Shown: in pieces, positions 57,041 to 64,000 of the stretch | Layout of the letters: each line of letters begins with the position of its first letter | How positions within the stretch are numbered: the stretch's first letter is position 1 | NCBI RefSeq assembly: GCF_004770265.1 | Contig: NZ_RQGQ01000017.1 | Location: forward strand, 558,001 to 622,000 | Length of the DNA stretch: 64,000 nt | Origin: Leptospira congkakensis | GTDB lineage: Bacteria; Spirochaetota; Leptospiria; Leptospirales; Leptospiraceae | Direction of reading: 5' to 3' | Made by a program: the position numbers and the translations under genes | Notes under the pieces: generated by a model | Database searches by the model: none | What the model saw: only the letters and a program-made list of their open reading frames with translations | Told to the model about the DNA's origin: nothing

Positions 57041-59115
57041 TGAAGAAAAATTTTGAGATTCAATTTGCTGAAACAATGAAAAGGGTAAAAAACCAATGGA
57101 TTCCGTTCATTCGCGTTTTGGTAATCTTTCTTTTTTTAGGAAACGGAGAAGTGTTCGGGCAGGAAACAACAATTGATTTAAAAAATTTAGAAACTTCTCC
57201 CATCTATCTCGCCAACTCTATATTAGTATTAGAAGATCCAAACAATCAATTGGACTTTGAAACCATTCAGTCCCCGGAATACGCAGCCAAATTCATCAAA
57301 GTTCCCTCTTCCAAGGAAGCTTTCAATTTTTCTTATTCAAAATCTACTTATTGGCTTCGAATCCAAGTACAAAATCCAAATCCAATTCCTAAAGATACCG
57401 TGATTGTTGTTGCCTATCCCAGATTAAAAACAATGGATTTATACTTTCAAAGTACAAAAGAATTCAAAGAAATTCATTCTGGTTATACGGTTCCACTTTC
57501 ACTTCGTCCTTACAAAAGTCGATTTTTTGTTTTTCCGATCCAATTTTCTGGAAATGCAACCGCTACTTTATATTTAAAAGTAAATTCACCCAATGCCATC
57601 AACCTTCCTATCCAACTTTGGGACAAAGTTACCTACGATAGACACGAGATCGATGACCATGTCATCCAAGCCTTATACTTTGGAATCGCTTTAGCCATGG
57701 CTATATTCAATTTATTTGTATTTTTTATCCTTAAGGATTCTAATTATCTTTTATATGTTTTCTTGGTTCTTTCGACTGCTTTGACCATTGCTTCGCATAA
57801 CGGAATTGCTTCGGAATATCTATGGCAAAATTCACCTTGGATGGATCAATATTTGATCAACATTTTAATCTCCGTTGTATTGATATTGTTTTTGGTCTTT
57901 ATGCGGAATTTATTAAATACCAAAAAATTAGTACCAAAACTGGATTTTGTAAGTAAAGTTTTGATTGTAGTTCAAATCGTATTACCTCTTTTTTACATTT
58001 TGTCTTTTGATTCCTTTATTAAAATTATGGTGGTAAGTCATTCCTTTACAGCTTTTTGGATTTTATTCAATGCCATCATTTGTTCGTTCCAAAAAGAAAG
58101 AATTGCCTATTTTTTCCTACTAGCCTTTGCATTTTTATTTTCTGCTTTGATTGTTTCTACACTTCGAGCCTTAGGATTCATTCCTACTAATTCATTTACC
58201 ATTGATGGCCCACAATTTGGATCAGCCGCCGAAATGTTGTTACTTGCCTTTGCGCTTGCAGATCGTTACAATACCATCATCAAAGAAAAGGAAACCGCAG
58301 AAGCACTTGTAAAATCAAATTTAGAAAAATCCAATTTGGACTTAGAAGAAAAGGTCAAAGAAAGAACTTATATTTTAAACAAAACTTTAAGTGCCATGCG
58401 AAGAGATCTTTTTGTTGCTAAAAAAATCCAAGAGAATTCTTTAATCACCGATCCAAAGTTATTTCACCAATTACATCTTGTGTATCGTTATCTTCCTGTA
58501 TCAGAAGTGGGAGGAGATTTTTTTGATGTTTGTCAATTGAATGAAACTAAGTTTAGAATTCTAATTGCTGATGCAACTGGTCACGGAGTCCATGCAGCGA
58601 TGATTACTATGGCGATCAAAGGTTTGTATGATAATATTAAAAACTTTGAATTGATGCCATCCAAGGTAATGGAAATTTTTAACGAAGAGTTTATGGATAA
58701 CTTTGTATCCCTCAATAGCCTTTTAACGGCTTTGATTTTAGATATCGATATCGATAAAAAAACAATCCAGTTTGCTTCGGCTGGACATCCTCCTGCCGTT
58801 CTTTTGAAAAAGAATGAAATTCAACTTTTAGAAAAAACCGGTAGGATGATGGGCCTCAAAAAACAAACCCATTACGGCCAATCGGAACTTCATTGGGAAA
58901 CCGGGGACCGGCTCTTTTTATTTACCGACGGTGTTTTTGAAGCTTTCAACCCAAAGGAAGAGGAGTTTGGAGAGGAAAAAGCCTACGCACTTTTTCAATC
59001 CACCAGAAATCTCAGTTTGGATGCGGCCGAAGACCACCTCCTAAAAACACTACAAATCTTTCTCAATGGTCAGGATCGCCAGGACGATTTAACCATCCTC
59101 GGGATCGATTTGTAA
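57037..59115 (+). CDS. 7TMR-DISM membrane receptor with SpoIIE/PP2C phosphatase output
   Basis: 692 residues. A signal or anchor at about 25-42 (IRVLVIFLFLGNGEVFG) precedes an extracellular 7TMR-DISM sandwich (about 50-205; SYSKSTYWLRIQVQN). Seven transmembrane helices run from about 210 to 410. A coiled coil (ETAEALVKSNLEKSNLDLEEKVKERTYIL) links to a SpoIIE-type phosphatase (about 450-692) with VYRYLPVSEVGGDFFDV, LIADATGHGVHAAMITM, FASAGHPPAVLL, LFLFTDGVFEA and QDDLTILGID. The metal-binding Asp residues are all present. It likely dephosphorylates an anti-sigma-factor antagonist in response to an external signal. It is coupled to the zinc-ribbon gene. Confidence 0.92.
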   Translation: MMKKNFEIQFAETMKRVKNQWIPFIRVLVIFLFLGNGEVFGQETTIDLKNLETSPIYLANSILVLEDPNNQLDFETIQSPEYAAKFIKVPSSKEAFNFSYSKSTYWLRIQVQNPNPIPKDTVIVVAYPRLKTMDLYFQSTKEFKEIHSGYTVPLSLRPYKSRFFVFPIQFSGNATATLYLKVNSPNAINLPIQLWDKVTYDRHEIDDHVIQALYFGIALAMAIFNLFVFFILKDSNYLLYVFLVLSTALTIASHNGIASEYLWQNSPWMDQYLINILISVVLILFLVFMRNLLNTKKLVPKLDFVSKVLIVVQIVLPLFYILSFDSFIKIMVVSHSFTAFWILFNAIICSFQKERIAYFFLLAFAFLFSALIVSTLRALGFIPTNSFTIDGPQFGSAAEMLLLAFALADRYNTIIKEKETAEALVKSNLEKSNLDLEEKVKERTYILNKTLSAMRRDLFVAKKIQENSLITDPKLFHQLHLVYRYLPVSEVGGDFFDVCQLNETKFRILIADATGHGVHAAMITMAIKGLYDNIKNFELMPSKVMEIFNEEFMDNFVSLNSLLTALILDIDIDKKTIQFASAGHPPAVLLKKNEIQLLEKTGRMMGLKKQTHYGQSELHWETGDRLFLFTDGVFEAFNPKEEEFGEEKAYALFQSTRNLSLDAAEDHLLKTLQIFLNGQDRQDDLTILGIDL

Positions 59116-59208
59116 ATTTTTTCAAAAATAGTTTAATATTAAATAAATACAATATCAAATCACTTGATGTTGTAGTCTATTTTTTATCAATCAAATTTGG
59201 AGAACCTT

Positions 59209-60285
59209 GTGAAATCATTATTTTCAGAAGCGAAATTAGGAAATCTAACCTTAAAAAATAAAGTGGTGATGGCCCCCATGACCCGTTCCCGTTCCCTTGG
59301 AAATGTTCCCGGTGACATTGTCGCCACTTACTATGAACAAAGAGCTGAAGCCGGACTCATCGTGACAGAAGGAACATCTCCATCACCGAATGGTCTTGGT
59401 TATGCGAGAATCCCAGGAATCTTTTCTGAAGAACAAACGATTGCTTGGAAAAAAGTAACAGACAAAGTCCATGCGAAGGGCAGTAGAATTTTTGTTCAAT
59501 TGATGCATACAGGTCGTATTGCTCATGAACTCAATTTACCAAAAGGTGCAAAAGTGGTTGGGCCTTCTGCAATTCTTGCCAAAGACCAAATCTGGACCGA
59601 TGCCGATGGAATGAAAGATCATTCCACTCCCCATGAATTATCCAAACAAGAATTACTAACAACAAAAGAAGAATTTGTAAATGCTGCTAAAAATGCCGTT
59701 AAAGCGGGCTTTGATGGTGTTGAATTACATGCAGCGAATGGATATTTGTTGGAACAGTTTTTACACCCATCTTCAAACCAACGTACCGATGAATATGGTG
59801 GATCTATCGAAAATCGAATTCGATTTGTTGTCGAAGTGGCAACTGCTGTGAGCGAAGCCATTGGAAAAGATAAAACCGCTATCCGTTTGTCCCCTTACGG
59901 TGCTTATAATGACCTTTTACCGTTCCCAGAAACTCATGAAGAATATTCATTGTTAGCTGAAAAACTAAATCAAGTAGGAATTGTGTACATCCATTTGGTG
60001 GATCATTCTTCTATGGGTGCTCCAACGGTAGAACCAGAAACGGTTCAGAACATTCGAAAAGCCTTCAAAGGAACACTCATCCTCAGTGGTGGTTACGACG
60101 CAGAACGTGCAGAGAAAGATTTGTCCTCCGGCAATGCCGACTTAGTTGCTTTTGGAAAACCATTTCTAGCCAATCCTGACTTAGTCACAAGATTCCAAAA
60201 GAACATCAGCTTAGCTTCTTTTGACCAAACCACTCTATATACACCTGGCGAAAAAGGATATACGGATTACGCTCTGGCAAACTAA
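59209..60285 (+). CDS. Old yellow enzyme family alkene reductase
   Basis: About 358 residues from GTG 59209, which has GGAG six bases upstream. A TTG at 59197 is also in frame but overlaps that site. FMN barrel motifs: NKVVMAPMTRSRS, GLIVTEGTSPSPNGLGY, FVQLMHTGRIAH, GVELHAANGYLLEQFLHPSSNQRTDEYGGS, ENRIRF and the C-terminal ADLVAFGKPFLANPDLV. It reduces activated C=C bonds with NADPH, as NemA and XenB do. It has its own promoter region after the phosphatase gene. Confidence 0.93.
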   Translation: MKSLFSEAKLGNLTLKNKVVMAPMTRSRSLGNVPGDIVATYYEQRAEAGLIVTEGTSPSPNGLGYARIPGIFSEEQTIAWKKVTDKVHAKGSRIFVQLMHTGRIAHELNLPKGAKVVGPSAILAKDQIWTDADGMKDHSTPHELSKQELLTTKEEFVNAAKNAVKAGFDGVELHAANGYLLEQFLHPSSNQRTDEYGGSIENRIRFVVEVATAVSEAIGKDKTAIRLSPYGAYNDLLPFPETHEEYSLLAEKLNQVGIVYIHLVDHSSMGAPTVEPETVQNIRKAFKGTLILSGGYDAERAEKDLSSGNADLVAFGKPFLANPDLVTRFQKNISLASFDQTTLYTPGEKGYTDYALAN

Positions 60286-60616
60286 CAATAATTAACACTT
60301 ATTTATCATGAGTGAGTGTTGATTTTTTTTGGCGCCTCAAATTTTAACAAAACCAACACTCTTTGGTAAAATGAACGGGCTACTCCAGGGTTCGCGTTCG
60401 CTCCCGTCACCTGCCATCTAACGATCGCAGGTGACCAAGCCTTCCGTATCCCTGGCGCGGGCCTAGAGCACCTAACTCGATATACATTTTTACCTTTTCC
60501 ATCCATCTCCAATCTCTTGGTCATTTGCCAAATCCAATGTGCAAATTCAGAAAGGAAATCCATCCCGAGAAAATTCTTTCCTTGCTCCATCTGTTATATT
60601 GAATTTTATCTCTACT
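60286..60616. other. 331-bp intergenic region with a nested GC-rich hairpin
   Basis: Between the reductase and the carbonic anhydrase genes lies a structured block. The outer arms are CCAGGG (60385-60390) and CCCTGG (60450-60455). The inner arms are GTCACCTGC (60406-60414) and GCAGGTGAC (60427-60435), a perfect 9-bp stem with a 12-base loop. There is no T-run. It could be a decayed repeat or an unrecognised RNA. A minus-strand frame across it does not look coding. Confidence 0.5.
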
Positions 60617-61225
60617 ATGTCAAACACACTCATCCAACAAGAAACAAGTAAAGTCCATAAAGAAGTCATCGATGCTAATGAAAAATATGCATCGGAATTT
60701 GGGAAAAAAGGCGAACTTGCCCTACCTCCTGCGAGAAGTTTTACCATCCTCACCTGTATGGATGCAAGACTGGATCCTGCCAAATACGCAGGCCTTGCAG
60801 AAGGAGACGCGCACGTGATTCGAAATGCTGGCGGCCGTGCGAGTGATGATGCGATTCGTTCCTTGGTCATTTCTTATAAACTATTAGGAACCAAAGAATT
60901 TTTCGTGATCCACCACTCCGACTGCGGAATGGAGTTATTCACAGATCCGATCATTCGTAACCTCCTTTCCAAAAGTTTAAAAACGGCAACGATCGATTCC
61001 AATGGATGGCGAAACGTAGAAGAATCGGGTGGTTCCGACGAAGCGAAGTTCATCCCTTTTTTAACCTTCGATCATTTGGAACAAAGTGTGATCGATGACG
61101 TCAAAAGAATCCGAAACCATCCTTTGATTCCCAAAGACATCCCTGTCTACGGATACTATTATGATGTCAAAACGGGAAAACTGGTAGAAGTCAAAGAAGC
61201 AACCAAGATCGGAAGGGCTTCTTAA
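60617..61225 (+). CDS. Beta-class carbonic anhydrase
   Basis: 202 residues from the ATG at 60617; a longer frame from 60539 adds non-conserved residues. The zinc ligands are visible: Cys and Asp-Arg in [10 protein letters not shown] (about 46-50), then His and Cys in [11 protein letters not shown] (about 99-104). [21 protein letters not shown] is the conserved middle. It interconverts CO2 and bicarbonate in the cytoplasm. The small size fits the short bacterial beta-CA subgroup. Confidence 0.92.
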   Translation: MSNTLIQQETSKVHKEVIDANEKYASEFGKKGELALPPARSFTILTCMDARLDPAKYAGLAEGDAHVIRNAGGRASDDAIRSLVISYKLLGTKEFFVIHHSDCGMELFTDPIIRNLLSKSLKTATIDSNGWRNVEESGGSDEAKFIPFLTFDHLEQSVIDDVKRIRNHPLIPKDIPVYGYYYDVKTGKLVEVKEATKIGRAS

Positions 61226-61317
61226 GACCAAAGCCAAGTAGGCAAAAGTAATAATACGAACTTTCCCAAAATAAATTCCAGGGTTTTGGGATTGGGATTT
61301 TAGAAATGAGAGGATTG

Positions 61318-61386
61318 TGATAGAAGGAAGTCATTGGGTGGCGGGTCTAGTTCCCCACCCTAATCGGGCGGGGATACTCATATCCT
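61318..61386. repeat. Dispersed GC-rich intergenic repeat, copy 2
   Basis: This stretch matches 19011-19077 with about eight substitutions and a couple of single-base gaps. GGGTGG (61336-61341) and CCACCC (61355-61360) form a perfect 6-bp hairpin here. It lies after the carbonic anhydrase gene. The following 61387-61609 is also GC-rich, with a repeated GCCATCGTG (61431 and 61479) and no gene. Confidence 0.75.
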
Positions 61387-61397
61387 ATCCTGTACGC

Positions 61398-61414
61398 GCG
61401 GGCGAAGGGGCTCG
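61398..61414. repeat. 17-bp copy of the tRNA-Gly 3' end
   Basis: GCGGGCGAAGGGGCTCG is identical to 61611-61627, the 3' end of the tRNA-Gly gene, 213 bases away in the same orientation. Such duplications mark attachment sites of elements that integrate at tRNA 3' ends. No integrase or other element gene remains between the copies. Confidence 0.6.
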
Positions 61415-61609
61415 CCCTCTCCGCTGTTCGGCCATCGTGTCCTCACAACGCTCCGAGTCACGGCGCCGCTCTTGATTCGCCATCGTGGCTTTCTTACTGA
61501 TTTGTTCGTTCCCTATGGGTCACTCACAAACCAGCTCGCGTCACTGTTCGATCCCTTCGGATAGATTCTTTGATGATGATTGGATTTTGAAAAAAAGGAG
61601 TCTGTCTTT

Positions 61610-61680
61610 TGCGGGCGAAGGGGCTCGAACCCTCGCCAGAAGCTTGGAAGGCTGCTGTGCTACCGTTACACCACACCCGC
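61610..61680 (-). tRNA. tRNA-Gly (anticodon TCC)
   Basis: Read on the minus strand, it folds as a 71-base cloverleaf. The acceptor stem GCGGGTG pairs with CGCCCGC. The D arm is GTGTAACGGTAGCAC. The anticodon loop CTTCCAA contains TCC. The T arm GAGGG-TTCGAGC-CCCTT is complete. The anticodon stem GCAGC/GCTTC has one C-T mismatch, unusual but tolerable. CCA is not encoded. Confidence 0.9.
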
Positions 61681-61763
61681 GACAGTAAATACATAGTTTT
61701 GGTTGTGGGTAAGGGGTCAATGATTTTTGGTTCCAGAAAGTGTGGGAGGAAGAAAATGAGACT

Positions 61764-63269
61764 ATGGCCCTGCCCCAAGCACTCGAAAATTATCGAAAAC
61801 AATATCGTAAAATCAAATTATTCCAAGACGTAGCATCTGTCCTCCATTGGGACTCGGAAGTGATGATGCCGGAAGAAGGGCGAGAATACCGATCAGCACA
61901 AATTGCTGCGGTGGCAGAGCTCACCCACGATTGGATGACCGATAAATCTTTTTTAAACCAAATCCAATCTGCTAAACAATCTATCGGTGAACTACCCGAA
62001 TCAGAACGATCCCTTTGGAATCGCGAGTTGGAAGTTCTGATGGAAGAAAAGGAGAGGGCTGATAAATTGCCCTCGGAGTTTGTTTCCGAATTTGCAAAAG
62101 TAACCAACCTCGCACATGCGGAATGGGCTGAAGCAAAAAAAGAAAAAAACTTCCAATCCTTTGCAAAACGATTAGAGGAACTGGTTCAATTATCTAAAAA
62201 ACAAGCAGATTACTTTGGTTATACGACCGAACCTTATGATGCACTGCTCGATAGTTATGAAAAAGGTGCCAAAGCCAGTCAAATTCAAACTTTGTTTTCT
62301 GATTTGAAAGCATCCCTGGTTCCTATAGTGTCCACAGCACCTAAATTCAAAAATCCATTTCCAGAACCTATCTCAATAGAGAAACAGACTAAATTTTGTA
62401 ATCGTTTGCCATCCCTTCTCGGACTCACTACAAAAGAATCGAGATTGGATACAAGTAACCATCCGTTTTCTACAAGTTTGGGAAAGGGTGATAAACGAAT
62501 CACAACTCGATATTCCGAAACAGATCCACTTTCTTCCATCTTTGGTGTGTTACATGAAACAGGCCATTCTCTTTATGAATCTGGATTGTCAGCTATGCCA
62601 AATTGGCCCACACCCATTACAGAATTTTTAAGTTTGGGAATCCATGAATCTCAAAGTCGATTGTGGGAAAATCAAGTAGGACGTTCTTTACCATTTTGGG
62701 AATTTGTTTATCCTATTTTGTTATCTGATTTTGGACTGACAGACAAGGAACTTCCTTTCAAAGAATTATATCAATACATCAATAGCACTGAAAAAACTAA
62801 AGTAAGAGTGGAAGCTGACCAGGTTACTTACAACCTTCATATCATTTTGCGATTTGAAATTGAAAGAGATCTCATCAATGGAAAAATCCAAGTAAAGGAT
62901 TTACCTGAAATTTGGAATACCAAGATGAAGGAAAGTTTTGGACTTACCATTGAGAATGATGCAGAAGGTGTTTTACAAGATATCCACTGGTCGATGGGAG
63001 CTTTTGGATATTTCCCTACTTATACATTAGGAAATATCTTCAGCTCACAATTTTTCAAAAAATTCACAGAAGAATTTCCTGATTCGCATAACAAGTTTTC
63101 TGCGAAGGGTGATTTTTCTGACCTACTGGGTTGGCTTCGTAAAAACATTCACTCTAAAGGTAAAATTTATGACGTGGACACCTTGATGAAACAGGCTACC
63201 GGTGAAGCGGCAGATTCCAAACATTTGATTTCCTATTTGAATGGAAAAATCAAAGAAGTAACAAAATAA
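61764..63269 (+). CDS. M32-family metallocarboxypeptidase
   Basis: About 501 residues from the ATG at 61764; GGGAGGA lies 13 bases upstream. An in-frame GTG at 61740 has no ribosome site. The zinc motif HExxH reads VLHETGHSLYESGL near 263-267, and the third ligand Glu is in LGIHESQSRLWENQVGRS. The N-terminal helical region has VLHWDSEVMMPEEGREYRSAQIA, and the active-site tail has DIHWSMGAFGYFPTYTLGN. M32 enzymes trim C-terminal residues from peptides in the cytoplasm. The size is standard. Confidence 0.93.
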   Translation: MALPQALENYRKQYRKIKLFQDVASVLHWDSEVMMPEEGREYRSAQIAAVAELTHDWMTDKSFLNQIQSAKQSIGELPESERSLWNRELEVLMEEKERADKLPSEFVSEFAKVTNLAHAEWAEAKKEKNFQSFAKRLEELVQLSKKQADYFGYTTEPYDALLDSYEKGAKASQIQTLFSDLKASLVPIVSTAPKFKNPFPEPISIEKQTKFCNRLPSLLGLTTKESRLDTSNHPFSTSLGKGDKRITTRYSETDPLSSIFGVLHETGHSLYESGLSAMPNWPTPITEFLSLGIHESQSRLWENQVGRSLPFWEFVYPILLSDFGLTDKELPFKELYQYINSTEKTKVRVEADQVTYNLHIILRFEIERDLINGKIQVKDLPEIWNTKMKESFGLTIENDAEGVLQDIHWSMGAFGYFPTYTLGNIFSSQFFKKFTEEFPDSHNKFSAKGDFSDLLGWLRKNIHSKGKIYDVDTLMKQATGEAADSKHLISYLNGKIKEVTK

Positions 63270-63299
63270 TAAATCAATAAAAGTATTCAAAGGAATTCT

Positions 63300-63626
63300 A
63301 TGTCAGGATCAGAACAAGTATTAGAAAAACTAAGCCAATTATCATATTTTGATAACCTAGCTTTGTATTATTTATGTATCGAAACACCGCCACAAACACT
63401 CGCTTTGGCATTCATGCAAATGGATGAAAAAATTGCAGGATCAATGCTTGGAGTTTTGGATGTACAAAAAAGAAAGTATGTACACGAACTCATGGCACTT
63501 CAAAAAGATAGTCCAGAAGAAGCTAAAAAAGCCGCCGCAGAAGGGTTATTACTCATCGCAGACGGCTTAATTTCTAGAAATTTAATTAGTAAACAAGGTC
63601 ATTATTTCTTTGGAACAAAGAGATAA
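63300..63626 (+). CDS. Small protein with FliG-like domain
   Basis: 108 residues. TPPQTLALAFMQMDEKIAGSMLGVLDVQKRKYVHELMAL follows the pattern of the FliG N/middle domains (HPQTIAxxLxxLDPxxAAxxLxxLP). The rest is helical. A full FliG is about 330 residues, so this is a free-standing domain, not a motor switch protein. It may bind a flagellar or motility partner. It starts 30 bases after the M32 gene, with AAAGGA close upstream. Its 3' end overlaps the convergent DUF423 gene by 25 bases. Confidence 0.6.
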   Translation: MSGSEQVLEKLSQLSYFDNLALYYLCIETPPQTLALAFMQMDEKIAGSMLGVLDVQKRKYVHELMALQKDSPEEAKKAAAEGLLLIADGLISRNLISKQGHYFFGTKR

Positions 63627-64000
63627 AAAGATCCTAGTCCTAAACAAATCCAACCTATTAAAAAACTCACTCCTCCTATAGGAGTGATGGCTCCTAAAAC
63701 ACGAATCCCTGTGATTGCCAGGGCATACAAACTAAAAGAAAAAATTAGAATTCCTAATAGAAATGCCCAAGTGGCTACTCTTAAGAATGTTTTGCTTTTA
63801 CTTGATGAATCCGATTGGAGTGATTGCTGTAACAACAAAAATGAAATGAGTGCAGCCAGTGTATGATAAAAATGATAACGATTTCCCGTTTCAAAAATCA
63901 CCATAAGCTCTGGAGCTATTATTTTTTTAAGTCCGTGTGCCCCAAAGGCACCAATGGCAACGGCTAAAAAACCGAAAAGACAAACTAGTAGGATTAAAAC
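63602..64000 (-). CDS. DUF423 family small membrane protein (partial at window edge)
   Basis: 133 codons are visible and the frame stays open to base 64000, so only a few N-terminal residues should be missing. GFLAVAIGAFGAHGLKK is the DUF423 signature, followed by FETGNRYHFYHTLAALISFLLLQQ. Four transmembrane helices can be seen. An internal ATG at 63904 would cut off the conserved N-terminus and is not the start. The family's function is unknown. Confidence 0.88.
   Translation of the reverse strand, partial: VLILLVCLFGFLAVAIGAFGAHGLKKIIAPELMVIFETGNRYHFYHTLAALISFLLLQQSLQSDSSSKSKTFLRVATWAFLLGILIFSFSLYALAITGIRVLGAITPIGGVSFLIGWICLGLGSFYLFVPKK

Noticed and set aside
60306..60590. 94-codon minus frame over the nested hairpin
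   Set aside because: The composition reflects the hairpin DNA, there is no ribosome site, and it lies in a promoter-containing gap.
61524..61802. 92-codon minus frame overlapping tRNA-Gly
   Set aside because: It covers the tRNA gene and the start of the M32 peptidase gene on the other strand, so it is a non-coding shadow.

Overview
The window looks like chromosomal DNA from a Leptospira, most likely a saprophytic-type lineage. Evidence: an AT-rich base composition, an hrcA-grpE-dnaK-dnaJ operon, many predicted lipoproteins with relaxed spirochaete-type lipoboxes, TonB-dependent receptors paired with lipoproteins, and a 7TM/SpoIIE-phosphatase signalling protein. There is no 16S gene, so the species cannot be fixed. 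Family assignments come from motifs read by eye; no database search was run.

Layout. 1-6333: the end of hrcA, then grpE, dnaK, dnaJ, a Gfo/Idh/MocA dehydrogenase, a YqgE/AlgH protein and a short-chain dehydrogenase, all on + and closely spaced. 6511-15582: a tight five-gene cluster of circularly permuted ATP-grasp, alpha-E, transglutaminase-DUF2126, an ATP-grasp/alpha-E fusion and a second transglutaminase. This is a probable peptide-ligase and peptidase system with unknown product. 15700-21978: a lone CzcA-type RND pump, an ArsC/Spx-like protein, MurB, MltG and a small coiled-coil protein. 22036-34815: envelope genes, comprising a TonB receptor with a beta-helix lipoprotein, a large ZU5-like lipoprotein, two exported ankyrin proteins and an SPFH/prohibitin-like lipoprotein.

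34850-39169 is the most unusual stretch. It is an array of three very AT-rich gene cassettes bounded by attC-like recombination sites, with no integrase in the window. The ends of cassettes 1 and 2 are inverted complements of their own starts over 16-18 nt, as expected of circularisable integron cassettes. The first cassette carries a Rad50/SMC-like ATPase with a CPAC zinc hook and a possible HEPN-like C-terminus, a candidate anti-phage gene. Downstream lie a small exported protein, a frameshifted SH3 lipoprotein gene and a 691-aa protein with a TerD-like C-terminus.

42928-64000: an M20 peptidase, a methyltransferase, and a nitroreductase divergent from a TetR gene with two palindromic operators between them. 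The TetR gene overlaps a TonB receptor gene, which overlaps a lipoprotein gene. Then come ilvD, pirin, a barrel-like outer-membrane protein, a PAS histidine kinase, a zinc-ribbon/propeller protein coupled to a 7TM-SpoIIE phosphatase, an old-yellow-enzyme reductase, a beta-carbonic anhydrase, tRNA-Gly(TCC), an M32 carboxypeptidase, a FliG-like small protein and a DUF423 membrane protein cut by the window edge. A repeat of about 68 bp occurs at 19011 and 61318. A 17-bp copy of the tRNA-Gly 3' end lies 213 bp from the tRNA.
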